Below, in pieces: positions 43,723 through 53,002 of a stretch of 64,000 nt of DNA. The translations under genes and the position numbers were made by a program. The stretch covers positions 1-64,000 of the forward strand of contig CANMOV010000002.1 in the NCBI GenBank assembly GCA_947499565.1, given 5' to 3'. This stretch comes from an uncultured Croceitalea sp. GTDB taxonomy: Bacteria; Bacteroidota; Bacteroidia; Flavobacteriales; Flavobacteriaceae. Numbering within the stretch: the stretch's first letter is position 1; every line of letters begins with the position of its first letter. The notes beneath the pieces were generated by a model. It had not been told where the DNA came from and made no database searches. It saw nothing but the letters and a program-made list of their open reading frames with translations.

Positions 43723-45699
43723 ATGATTAAAAAAAGAATTCTTTTCGGATTTTTAGGTGTATTCGCGCTTTACCTATTATACCTACTTTACATATTTGTA
43801 CTATCTCCTAAAACCAACTTGCAGTCTGTTTATCTTATACCAAAGGACGCTGTTTTTGTAATTGAATCTGAAAAGCCTGTAGAAAGTTGGAAAAAAGTTA
43901 GCGAGAGCAATGCTTGGCATCACCTTCAAAAGAATGGCTATTTCGCAGCGCTTACAGAAAACATTCAGAAAGTAGATACCATTTTTAATGACCGTCGTAG
44001 ACTCTTTGAATTTTTTGATGGACGTTCTTTGTTCATCTCCATACATATGGTTTCCAAAAAAGATTATGGAATTTTCTATGTGTTGGACTTAAAACGTATC
44101 GCAAAGTTAAAACTACTAAAGACCTACTTAAATACCTTATTAAACGAAGGCTATGTATTGAGCAAACGAAACTATCATGACCATGAGATTCTAGAGATTT
44201 ACGACCGCAAGAGCAAGGAAACCATGCATTTGGCTTTTATTAAAAACCAGTTGGTGGCCTCCTATACACATTCGTTAGTTGAAGCTTCTATTGACCAATA
44301 CCAGGAACCAACTCTGGGGAGGAATTTAAATTTTATTGAGATAAATCAGAAAGTGGGTTATGAAGATTTGTTTCGGTTGTACTTACAATATGATTATCTG
44401 GATGACTATTACAAACGCTTTTCCAATGAACCTGCCGATTGGATGGATCGCGTGAGCGAAAATTTTGAGTTCTCTGGTTTTAGTTTTGATTTGGATAAAA
44501 ACAGTACCATTACGGCAAATGGATTTACCAACATTAGCTTTGCGAACGAAAATTATTTAGAAGCCCTACAGAAATCAGGCACTGCAAAACGAAGCATTCC
44601 AAAAATAGCGCCCAAACGAACAGCACTTTATATAAGTTATGGTTTTGATAGCTTTTCTGAGTTTTATAGGAATTTTGAACTAGTACAAGAGGCGAGTAGC
44701 TCAGAAGAATATGAAAGTTATAAGGAGGGAATTGAAAAAGTTGAGAAATTTTTAAAGATTGATGTAAAAGAAAACTTTGTGGATTGGATAGGTGATGAAA
44801 TCGCATTACTTCAAATACAATCCGATATTTCAAAAGGGAAAAATGATTTAGCATTAGTTTTAAAAACAACTGATGCTGATGAGGCAAAATCAAACCTCGA
44901 TTTTGTGCTTAAACAAATCAAAAAGAAAACCCCAGTAAAGTTTAAGGCAGTTTCCTACAAGAATCACGAAATTAACTTCCTTTCTATAAAAGGATTTTTT
45001 AAAATCTTATTAGGGAACCGTTTTAAGTAATTTGATAAACCTTATTTTACACAAATAGAAGACTATGTGCTTTTTAGCAACAATCCCAACACACTAAAAA
45101 CAATTATTTCTAATTATGTAGCTAAAGAGACTTTAGCCACTTCTGAAGATTTTATTGCTTTTGATAAAAAATTTCAAGAAGAATCCAGCCTATTCGTTTA
45201 TAGTAATATTCCAGTCCTGTACGATAATATGTATTCCTTAGCGGACAGAGCAACTAAGACGCAGTTGCGAAAAAATAAAGACTTTATTATTTGCTTCCCA
45301 CAAGTTGGATTTCAATTAACGCCAGATGAGAATTTATTTGAAAGTACTATGGTAGTAAACTACCAAGATGTTGATGAGGTAAAGACCAATGCACAGTTTA
45401 AAACTATCCAGGTGGTTAATAAAGTTGCTTCTACAGAAACTGAAATTACGGATGCAATTTTTATTCTAAAACCAATTTACCCAACAGATTTAAATGCAAA
45501 GTCTTTCCTTAAAAGGTACAGCAATGGAACTACTCGATTTGAGGTTGATTTAAAAGATGGGCTTAAAAACGGACGTTACGAAGAATACTATGCTAATGGT
45601 GAAAAGAAAATAACAGGCCGTTTCCGTAAAGATGTGCAAGTTGGTACCTGGCGCTATTATAATCGTGACGGCGAATTACTTCACAAAAAAAGATTTTAG
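43723..45699 (+). pseudogene. DUF3352-like/MORN-type protein gene interrupted by an in-frame TAA
   Basis: The frame 43723-45699 codes a signal-anchor protein (RILFGFLGVFALYLLYLLYIFVL) of about 658 codons, but TAA at 45028-45030 stops it after residue 435 (ending LLGNRFK). The same frame resumes at once (FDKPYFTQIEDYVLFSNN) and continues to TAG at 45697-45699. The second half ends in MORN-type repeats (DGLKNGRYEEYYANGEKK, VGTWRYYNRDGEL). A single in-frame stop with no shift suggests a point mutation, a sequencing error or readthrough. The family role is unknown (Ycf/DUF3352 group). I list it as broken. Confidence 0.7.
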
Positions 45700-45795
45700 A
45701 TTTCTCAATCGTTCTGATGCTTATCTGAACCCATATCGAAATGACTTTGACATTTTTAGTCATTTCGAACCGAATGTAATTAGTGTGAGAAATCT
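45698..45795. repeat. Palindromic dispersed-repeat-like element
   Basis: AGATTTCTC (45698-45706) pairs with GAGAAATCT (45787-45795), and CGAAATGAC (45737-45745) with GTCATTTCG (45759-45767), making one imperfect hairpin. It overlaps the stop codon of the interrupted gene. The GTCATTTCGA core and GAGAAATCTC end recur at 46977-47016. Confidence 0.7.
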
Positions 45796-45912
45796 CAAAA
45801 CCCCAATGCTTACAGTAAATGCCGTTAAAATGTCGGGTCAAATCCAAGTAAATTCCTTGGGCATTTTTTATCTTGAGCGTAACATTGCTTCAAGTTTTAA
45901 AAATAAAATGTC

Positions 45913-46719
45913 ATGGAACAACCACAATTAGGATTAAAAATTTCCGAATTACGAAAACAAAAAGGGCTTACCCAAGAAGAACTTGTAGAACAATGTAATA
46001 TTAATGTAAGAACCCTACAGCGTATAGAAAGTGGTGAAGTTTCGCCAAGAAGCTATACCGTAAAAACTATTCTTTCTGCATTGGATTATGACTATGAAAC
46101 ATTGCAGGAAATTAATGCAAATACCGCTACTAAAATTAGCCCAATAGCACCAAAAGAGGCAAAATCAATCCATACTTTACAAACAGTTGCTTTAGTATCT
46201 GGTATTTTGTTGTTAATCGCTGCGGTATTTGAAGGTATTGGTGATTATGTGCGTTTTGAAGATGATGAACTTATGTATGGTAAATGGGGGCATTTTACAA
46301 TAAAAATGCTCGTCCTCATTTTTAATGTCCTTTTTATTTACGGATTCCTTATATCTGGTAAACTGCTTAAAAATTATTTAATGAAGATAGCATCGGTCTT
46401 AATTATAATAGCGCTATTGGCTTTTTATACCTATGATATTATTTCTATTTTCTACGACACCCTTAATTTTGAAGTTGTAATCTTGGCGGAGTCTATAGGT
46501 TTTGGAGCACTGGGGATATTGTTTGGAATCTCAATTTTAAAGTCTGGAAAGCTTATACGAACTAGTGCTTTTGCCGCTGGAGGGGTAGAGTTGCTAATGT
46601 CTTTCTGTTTGCTAACTGTCTTTTTATCTCCAGTTGCGCTATTTCTATTTTTTCCTGCAGTAATACTCGAAGTGGTTTTGCTTTATAAAATTATTACACT
46701 AGTCAAAGAGCAAATGTAG
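45913..46719 (+). CDS. HTH XRE-type regulator with membrane domain
   Basis: 268 residues. The N-terminal ~70 residues are an XRE/HTH_3 domain (KISELRKQKGLTQEELVEQCNINVRTLQRIESGEVSPR). Residues ~95-265 hold five or six membrane segments, so it is a membrane-bound transcription regulator, a combination common in Bacteroidota. The target is not known. It is monocistronic, between two palindromic repeat regions. Confidence 0.85.
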   Translation: MEQPQLGLKISELRKQKGLTQEELVEQCNINVRTLQRIESGEVSPRSYTVKTILSALDYDYETLQEINANTATKISPIAPKEAKSIHTLQTVALVSGILLLIAAVFEGIGDYVRFEDDELMYGKWGHFTIKMLVLIFNVLFIYGFLISGKLLKNYLMKIASVLIIIALLAFYTYDIISIFYDTLNFEVVILAESIGFGALGILFGISILKSGKLIRTSAFAAGGVELLMSFCLLTVFLSPVALFLFFPAVILEVVLLYKIITLVKEQM

Positions 46720-46790
46720 TTTTATAAGAACCCCGTAAAACAGGGAGGAATGGTTTATACAATCATTTGGTTTCATAGCTTACAAAAGCC

Positions 46791-46927
46791 GTCAGTTCGA
46801 GTTTTTTAGATGGAAAAAGCACTTCGACAGGCTCAGCAGAACTATTGAGAACAAGGTTTTTGATTTAAAAATTTTATTCTCGATATAGTTTTTCTGAATG
46901 TAATACAGAAAAATCACTCGAACTGAC
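46791..46927. repeat. 137-bp element with 12-bp terminal inverted repeats
   Basis: GTCAGTTCGAGT (46791-46802) and ACTCGAACTGAC (46916-46927) are perfect inverted ends. Inside, CTTCGACAGGCTCAGCA (46822-46838) matches with one mismatch a segment in the mfd gene at 51358-51374. These belong to one dispersed palindromic repeat family. Confidence 0.75.
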
Positions 46928-46976
46928 AAATTTTTATCAAAATGCACAAAAGGATGATTGGTATTATTTCAAGCAT

Positions 46977-47016
46977 GTCATATCGAGCGGAGTTGAGGAA
47001 AGAGAAGGTAAATCTC
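46977..47016. repeat. Half-copy of the palindromic repeat family
   Basis: GTCATATCGAGCGGAG... ending in AAATCTC resembles the right half of 45759-45796 (GTCATTTCGAACCGAA...GAAATCTC). No partner arm is present, so it is a solitary half. Confidence 0.5.
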
Positions 47017-47040
47017 AATACCTTTGATGAAAATTGAAGT

Positions 47041-47655
47041 ATGACAAAGACTCTTACTTTTGATGAAATAATGCAATTGCCTAGCCGGTACCGAGCAAAC
47101 CTAATTAACAAGGTTTCTGGTTTTAAATCTGCTAATTTAATAGGGACAAAATCTAAAAGTGGACAAACTAATTTGGCAGTTTTTAATAGTGTGGTCCATA
47201 TTGGCGCTAACCCACCTTACTTAGGTTTTATTTTGCGCCCAACCACTGTTGAACGTCACACTTACGAGAATATTAAGGAAACAGGAGTTTATACCATCAA
47301 TCAAATCACAACGGCAATACATAAACAAGCGCATCAAACTTCAGCTAAATACGAACGTGAAATTTCTGAGTTTGATGCTGTTGGATTAACGGAACACTAT
47401 TACCAAGATTTTCATGCTCCTTATGTGGCAGAAAGTCATATTAAAATAGGCTTATCTTTTCAAGAAGAGCAACTCATACAATGTAATGATACTCGTCTTA
47501 TTGTTGGTAAAATTGAGCACTTGATTTTACCTGAAGCAGCTATTTTAGAGGATGGTGATGTCAAATTGGAGGATTTGGATAGTGTTGCTTTAGGCGGTTT
47601 ATACAATTATTATAAGCCAGAACATTTAGGAAAGTATGAGTATATGAACCCTTAA
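47041..47655 (+). CDS. Flavin reductase-like FMN-binding protein
   Basis: 204 residues. The flavin-reductase-like fold is shown by NLIGTKSKSGQTNLAVFNSVVHIGANPPYLGFILRP (~33-65) and the ENIKETGVYTINQIT stretch, with a C-terminal LDSVALGGLYNYYKPEHLG that is typical of the Bacteroidota subgroup. FMN binding is likely; no electron donor motif is clear. It is transcribed alone with its start 25 nt after the half-repeat. Confidence 0.85.
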   Translation: MTKTLTFDEIMQLPSRYRANLINKVSGFKSANLIGTKSKSGQTNLAVFNSVVHIGANPPYLGFILRPTTVERHTYENIKETGVYTINQITTAIHKQAHQTSAKYEREISEFDAVGLTEHYYQDFHAPYVAESHIKIGLSFQEEQLIQCNDTRLIVGKIEHLILPEAAILEDGDVKLEDLDSVALGGLYNYYKPEHLGKYEYMNP

Positions 47656-47703
47656 AATTCATTTTTTTTAGTAACAAGAAAGGTTTTATTTCGTTTCAAA
47701 ATT

Positions 47704-48906
47704 ATGGCAAGAACAATCGCATTCCTTTTTCTGCTAACCTCAAATCTAATTTCAGCTCAAAAAGAAGTCATTACTGCTAAGGGTCAACTACTTGATAGTG
47801 AAACTTCTCAGCCTATACCCTTTGCTTCCATTTATTTAAAAAACAGAACGATAGGAACAACGTCTAATTCGGAAGGTTATTTTGTATTCCATATTCCTGT
47901 TCAGAATAGCTCAGGAACAATTGTAATTTCGGCAATGGGTTATGCCAGTATAGAACGGATGCCTGATTCGTTTTCTTCAAAGGAAAAGATAGTTCTTGAG
48001 CCTCAAATAAATCGGTTAGAAGAAATACAGCTAAGCGGGGCTAAAAATAAAGTACTCACTGCCAAAGAAATAGTAAGAAAGGCGTACAAAAGAATAGGTG
48101 AAAATTACCCAACCGAACCCTACATTTTAGAGGGATTTGTTCGCGACCTTCAAAAAGAAGATGACACTTATGTTGAATATTTAGAATGCGCTGCAAAGTA
48201 TAGCTATCAAGGGACACAAATAAAACGAGAACCTAGTATAGAATTATTGGGTGTAAGAAGTAACGGAATAGCCGAAAAACACCCTTGGAATAAAAATACG
48301 GAACGTAAAAACTCACTTATTGATTTAGTTGAGGATGATTTTATCAGATTCAATTACGGTCCTATCCTGGGCAAAAAAGGTTGGAAATATAAGATTGAGA
48401 GCGTACTTACTTACGACAATAGATTGGTGTATAAGATTGCAGGAGTGGAAAAACCATTCCAAACAGCAACACTTTATATTGACGCTAAAACCTTTGCCTT
48501 TATGCGGATGGAACTAACTAGAAAAGCCATAAAGAACAGATCTTGGCGTAGACGATTTACGAATGGGGCGTTGCAAGTCTATTACAATGTGGTTTTTGAG
48601 TACCAAGAGTATAAGGGTAAAATGTATTTAAAATACCAAAAGGAGGAAGATCATTGGCGAATTTTTAAAGGTTTGGAATCCAACAAAGTGTTGTTTACAA
48701 AGTACCCTAAAAAAGAACTTTTTGTCAATAATATTATAACAGAGAATGTTGCTAACTATCCTTTTAAAAGAAATATGGAGATTGGCAACAGTATAGAAAA
48801 CCAAGCTGAAAAATTTGATACTGAATTTTGGGCTACCTATAACATTCCCCAACAAACAGCAGAGCAGAGTAAAATACTTAAAGAATTAAAAAACAAGATT
48901 CATTAA
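47704..48906 (+). CDS. CarboxypepD_reg-like secreted protein
   Basis: 400 residues. A signal peptide (MARTIAFLFLLTSNLISAQ) precedes a CarboxypepD_reg_2 domain (~28-110: GQLLDSETSQPIPFASIYLKNRTIGTTSNSEGYF). The rest, ~120-400, is a beta-rich unknown domain like those of outer-membrane-associated proteins in the phylum. A partner TonB gene is absent. It converges with mfd, 7 nt apart, so their transcripts overlap. Confidence 0.85.
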   Translation: MARTIAFLFLLTSNLISAQKEVITAKGQLLDSETSQPIPFASIYLKNRTIGTTSNSEGYFVFHIPVQNSSGTIVISAMGYASIERMPDSFSSKEKIVLEPQINRLEEIQLSGAKNKVLTAKEIVRKAYKRIGENYPTEPYILEGFVRDLQKEDDTYVEYLECAAKYSYQGTQIKREPSIELLGVRSNGIAEKHPWNKNTERKNSLIDLVEDDFIRFNYGPILGKKGWKYKIESVLTYDNRLVYKIAGVEKPFQTATLYIDAKTFAFMRMELTRKAIKNRSWRRRFTNGALQVYYNVVFEYQEYKGKMYLKYQKEEDHWRIFKGLESNKVLFTKYPKKELFVNNIITENVANYPFKRNMEIGNSIENQAEKFDTEFWATYNIPQQTAEQSKILKELKNKIH

Positions 48907-48913
48907 GTAATTT

Positions 48914-51900
48914 CTAAGAGACTACTTCACTTTCCTGGTGAAGTGGGGTTAGAACTTTCAACGCTTTCTCCACACTGGTAATCCCGTCAAAAGTTAATAA
49001 CAAACGCAATCCATTGCGGGTTTGTTTTTCTTTTAACTGGCATTTTTGTGGATGGCTTTGCACATACTGCAATACCTTGGTAAAAGCTGCAGTTTGGTAA
49101 AAAGGTGATTGCTGGTCGGACAAGAAATAACCAATAAACTTATTTTTCTTTAGAATCACTTTCTCCAACCCAATACTGTTAGCTAACCACTTAATACGAA
49201 CAGAGTTAAACAGGTCCACTGCTTGGGTAGGGAGTTCGCCAAAACGATCTACCAATGTTGCCTCAAATTTCTCGAGGTCTGCTTCATCTTTAACAGCATT
49301 TAGCTGTGTATAAAGATTTAGACGTTCCGTGATATTATTAATATAATCATCTGGGAAAAGGAGTTCAAAATCCGTATCCAATTGGGTTTCTTTTACAAAG
49401 ACTTTTGGCTTTTCACCTTCTACTTCTTCATACAATTCTTTAAACTCATTTTCTTTGAGTTCCTCAATAGCTTCAGCCAAGATTTTCTGGTAGGTTTCAA
49501 AACCAATTTCATTAATAAAGCCGCTTTGTTCTCCACCCAATAAATCTCCTGCTCCGCGAATCTCCAAATCTTTCATAGCGATATTAAATCCGCTACCCAG
49601 TTCTGTAAATTGCTCTAAGGCTTCAATACGTTTGCGGGCATCTGTAGTCATCACCTCATATGGTGGTGTTATAAAATAACAAAAGGCTTTTTTATTGCTT
49701 CGTCCTACACGTCCACGCATTTGGTGCAAATCGCTCAAGCCAAAATTATTGGCATTATGGATAAAAATAGTGTTAGCATTGGTCACATCTAATCCACTTT
49801 CCACAATGGTAGTGGAAACCAAAACATCAAACTCGCCATTCATAAAAGCGAGCATTAAGGTTTCCAATTTTTTTCCTTCCATTTGCCCGTGACCAATACC
49901 GATTTTGGCATCGGGCACTAATCGTTGAATCATGCCCGCTACTTCTTTAATATTTTCAATGCGGTTATGGATAAAAAAGACTTGTCCGCCACGCTGAATT
50001 TCATAGGAAACCGCATCTCTAATTACCTCTTCATTAAAACGAATCACACGACTTTCAATTGGATAACGGTTTGGAGGTGGTGTGGTAATCACCGACAAAT
50101 CCCTTGCTGCCATTAAGCTAAACTGGAGTGTTCTAGGAATAGGCGTGGCGGTTAAGGTCAAGACATCCACATTTTCTTTAATAGATTTTAGTTTGTCTTT
50201 TACCGCAACACCAAACTTCTGTTCTTCGTCAACAATAAGTAATCCTAAATCTTTGAATTTTACATTTTTGTTGACAAGCTGGTGGGTACCAATAATGATA
50301 TCTACTTTTCCTTCCGCAAGACGTTCTAAAGTCTCTCGCTTTTCTTTTGCTGTACGAAATCGGTTGAGGTAATCTACTTCTACGGGCATTTCTTTTAGGC
50401 GTTCTTTAAATGTACGCGCATGCTGAAATGCTAATATTGTGGTAGGCACAAGAATAGCTACTTGCTTACCATTATCTACAGCTTTAAAAGCAGCTCTAAT
50501 CGCCACCTCAGTCTTTCCAAAACCTACATCACCACAAATTAAGCGGTCCATAGGGCGTTCACTTTCCATGTCTTTTTTGACATCTGCAGTAGACTTTTCT
50601 TGGTCTGGTGTGTCTTCGTAGATAAAAGAAGCTTCTAGCTCATGTTGCAAATAACTATCAGGCGCGTATTGAAATCCTTTTTCTAGTCTTCGCTTGGCAT
50701 AAATTTTAATAAGGTCAAAAGCAATTTTCTTAACGCGACTTTTGGTCTTATCTTTTATCTTTTTCCAAGCTCCGGAACCTAGCTTATAAATTTTTGGTGG
50801 CGCACCATCTTTACCATTGAACTTAGAAATTTTGTGCAAGGAGTGTATGCTCACATAGAGAATATCGCGTTCACCATACATGAGTTTTATAGCCTCCTGC
50901 TTTTTGCCCTCAACATCTATTTTTTGCAGTCCGCCAAATTTTCCAATACCATGGTCTATATGAGTTACATAATCCCCAATTTCTAACTTATTTAGTTCTT
51001 TAAGCGTAATGGCCTGCTTTTTAGCATAACCGTTTTTCAGATGGAATTTATGATAGCGTTCAAATATTTGATGGTCTGTATAACAGGCCAATTTTAAATC
51101 GCTATCAATAAACCCTTGGTAAAGTGGGAAGACTATGGTTTTATAATGAACTGTAGTTTCTACCTCATCAAAAATATCATGAAAGCGTTTAGCCTGTTGC
51201 TCTGTAGAGCAGAAGATGTAATTGGTATAACCAGCCTTATGATTATCGTTGAGGTTTTCAATAAGTAAATCAAACTTTTTATTAAAAGATGGTTGCGGTT
51301 TGGTATTGAATGTCACACCGAGCTTCTCGAAGTGTGATTCTTGATTGTCAAGTTGAGCTTCTACAGGCTCAGCATAACTTGAACTACTGTTTAATTCAAC
51401 CAAGCTAAAATCTTGCAACTGCTCTTTAAAGGAATTAGAATTTAAAAACAATTCCTCCGGCTTAGCATGTTTTATTTCCTCACTAAGTTTGGTGAAACTT
51501 TCTTTGGCTTTCTCAAAATTAGAATCGATTCTATCATAAACTACATCTAGATTTTTGCTAAAAACAACCGTTTTTGGAGCAATGTATTTTAAAAAACTCT
51601 CCCGATTTTCATGCATTGCTTTGTTAGCAACATTCGGAATAATGGTAATCTTTTTAACTTTTTCTGTAGAAAGTTGGGTTTCTACATCAAAGGTTCTAAT
51701 GCTTTCTACTTCATCTCCAAAAAACTCAATTCGGTAGGGTTCATCATGTGAAAAAGAAAACACATCTACAATACCTCCTCGAACGGAAAACTCACCAGGT
51801 TCTGTTACAAAATCTACCCGTTTAAACTGGTATTCAAAAAGGACTTCGTTTAAAAACTCAAGCGATAAGGTGTCTTCTAGTTTTATTTTAAGAGTGTTCT

Positions 51901-52315
51901 TATCTAGCTCTTTTCTTGTGACTACCTTTTCAAAAAGCGCATCGGGGTAAGTAACAATAATCGCAGGCTTTTTTCTGGAATTGATACGATTTAAAACTTC
52001 GGCACGTAGTAGAACATTTGCATTGTCTGTCTCTTCAATTTGGTAGGGTCTGCGATAGCTGCCAGGATAAAACAGCACATCGTTTTCACCTATTAATTGT
52101 TCCAAATCATTTAAATAATATGCTGCTTCTTCTTTATCATTAAGTAGTATTAAAAATGGCAAATCACTAGCTTTGAATACATCAGAAATAGCAAATGATA
52201 GGGATGAGCCAGTTAAACCTTTTAATGCAATCTTTTGAGTTTGGGTAATAGTTTCTCTCAGTTTCCGTAGTTGTGGAGACTGTTTAAAAAGTTCTAAAAT
52301 GGAGGTTTTGGTCAA
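48914..52315 (-). CDS. mfd: Transcription-repair coupling factor Mfd
   Basis: 1133 residues. UvrB-homology N-terminus, the RNAP-interaction CarD-like domain (LEIGDYVTHIDHGIGKFGGLQKIDVEG, ~445-472), the helicase motifs GDVGFGKTEVA (Walker A), LLIVDEEQKFGV (DEEQ) and TATPIPRT, and the C-terminal TRCF domain. Mfd displaces stalled RNA polymerase and recruits UvrA. Residues ~311-334 (SSSYAEPVEAQ and the following stretch) are encoded by a palindromic dispersed repeat inserted in frame, in a linker between domains. It is otherwise complete. Confidence 0.96.
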   Translation of the reverse strand: MTKTSILELFKQSPQLRKLRETITQTQKIALKGLTGSSLSFAISDVFKASDLPFLILLNDKEEAAYYLNDLEQLIGENDVLFYPGSYRRPYQIEETDNANVLLRAEVLNRINSRKKPAIIVTYPDALFEKVVTRKELDKNTLKIKLEDTLSLEFLNEVLFEYQFKRVDFVTEPGEFSVRGGIVDVFSFSHDEPYRIEFFGDEVESIRTFDVETQLSTEKVKKITIIPNVANKAMHENRESFLKYIAPKTVVFSKNLDVVYDRIDSNFEKAKESFTKLSEEIKHAKPEELFLNSNSFKEQLQDFSLVELNSSSSYAEPVEAQLDNQESHFEKLGVTFNTKPQPSFNKKFDLLIENLNDNHKAGYTNYIFCSTEQQAKRFHDIFDEVETTVHYKTIVFPLYQGFIDSDLKLACYTDHQIFERYHKFHLKNGYAKKQAITLKELNKLEIGDYVTHIDHGIGKFGGLQKIDVEGKKQEAIKLMYGERDILYVSIHSLHKISKFNGKDGAPPKIYKLGSGAWKKIKDKTKSRVKKIAFDLIKIYAKRRLEKGFQYAPDSYLQHELEASFIYEDTPDQEKSTADVKKDMESERPMDRLICGDVGFGKTEVAIRAAFKAVDNGKQVAILVPTTILAFQHARTFKERLKEMPVEVDYLNRFRTAKEKRETLERLAEGKVDIIIGTHQLVNKNVKFKDLGLLIVDEEQKFGVAVKDKLKSIKENVDVLTLTATPIPRTLQFSLMAARDLSVITTPPPNRYPIESRVIRFNEEVIRDAVSYEIQRGGQVFFIHNRIENIKEVAGMIQRLVPDAKIGIGHGQMEGKKLETLMLAFMNGEFDVLVSTTIVESGLDVTNANTIFIHNANNFGLSDLHQMRGRVGRSNKKAFCYFITPPYEVMTTDARKRIEALEQFTELGSGFNIAMKDLEIRGAGDLLGGEQSGFINEIGFETYQKILAEAIEELKENEFKELYEEVEGEKPKVFVKETQLDTDFELLFPDDYINNITERLNLYTQLNAVKDEADLEKFEATLVDRFGELPTQAVDLFNSVRIKWLANSIGLEKVILKKNKFIGYFLSDQQSPFYQTAAFTKVLQYVQSHPQKCQLKEKQTRNGLRLLLTFDGITSVEKALKVLTPLHQESEVVS
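51312..51382. repeat. Dispersed palindromic repeat inside mfd, translated in frame
   Basis: Two hairpins stand side by side: CACAC-TT-CGAG/CTCG-GTGTG arms over 51314-51336, and TCAAGTTGAGC (51348-51358) with GCTCAGC...AACTTGA (51367-51382). The segment 51358-51374 matches the intergenic repeat at 46822-46838 with one mismatch. The peptide AEPVEA encoded here is the usual translation of this kind of element. Confidence 0.75.
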
Positions 52316-52369
52316 CCTAAAAACTTTGCTGCAAATATAGATTTAAGAATAGTTCTTGGCAACGCATTT

Positions 52370-53002
52370 TTAAATTTTTACTACTTCATCTTCTACAATG
52401 GCATAAACCTCATCCTCTTTTGTAGGTTCAAGAACATAAGTGCCCGTAAATTCACCAAATGCAGGTAGAATTAGTTGATTTGTTTTTTTAAAAAAGCATG
52501 GGAGCTTTAAGCGCTGTCTTCCAAAACCTTGTAATCTTACGGCTGGGTGAATATGGCCACAAAAATTAATGAGGTTTTCCCTTTCTTCAGGATGATGTGT
52601 TAGTAAGAAATTATCTAGTATTAGTTCTTGAAAAATTTGAATGCCTAGACTCTCAAATTTCTCCGGCGCAATAATATCATGATTGCCAGCAATTAATACA
52701 ATCTCGGAGGGTGTTTTTTCAACCCAATTTTCAAAGAGTTGCCATTCTTTGTTTAAAGAAGAATGAAAAAGGTCCCCTAAAAAACAGATTTGAAAAGGTT
52801 GAAAGTGTTTTACAATTTCATCTAGTAAAATAAAGTTTTTATGAATCGCTTTTTGGGGCACGGCAGCACCAAATTTTCTAAAATGAGCTACTTTCCCAAG
52901 ATGAACATCACTAATGAGTAGCATCGATTTTTCCACCCAAAAAATTCCTCCACGGGGGTGGAGGATGAATTCTTGATTAGCTAACTTAATGTCCAGCGTC
53001 AT
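52370..53002 (-). CDS. pdeM: Ligase-associated metallophosphoesterase PdeM
   Basis: 210 residues. The calcineurin-type motifs are LLISDVHLGK, LGDLFHS, IAGNHD, LLTHHPE and FCGHIHP in order, all metal ligands present. The family is the endonuclease partner of Lhr-type helicases and DNA ligase in a conserved DNA-damage response. Its start overlaps the helicase stop by 4 nt (ATGA), so the two form one transcript. Confidence 0.92.
   Translation of the reverse strand: MTLDIKLANQEFILHPRGGIFWVEKSMLLISDVHLGKVAHFRKFGAAVPQKAIHKNFILLDEIVKHFQPFQICFLGDLFHSSLNKEWQLFENWVEKTPSEIVLIAGNHDIIAPEKFESLGIQIFQELILDNFLLTHHPEERENLINFCGHIHPAVRLQGFGRQRLKLPCFFKKTNQLILPAFGEFTGTYVLEPTKEDEVYAIVEDEVVKI

Larger units (their letters stand above)
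46720..47040. other. Repeat-rich intergenic region
   Basis: 321 bp without a gene. It holds the palindromic element at 46791-46927 and a half-element at 46977-47016. No promoter box TAnnTTTG is seen near the flavin reductase start at 47041. Confidence 0.6.

Noticed and set aside
48924..48944. ACTTCAC/GTGAAGT hairpin at the end of mfd
   Set aside because: It is inside the mfd coding end and has no T-run; likely coincidental.
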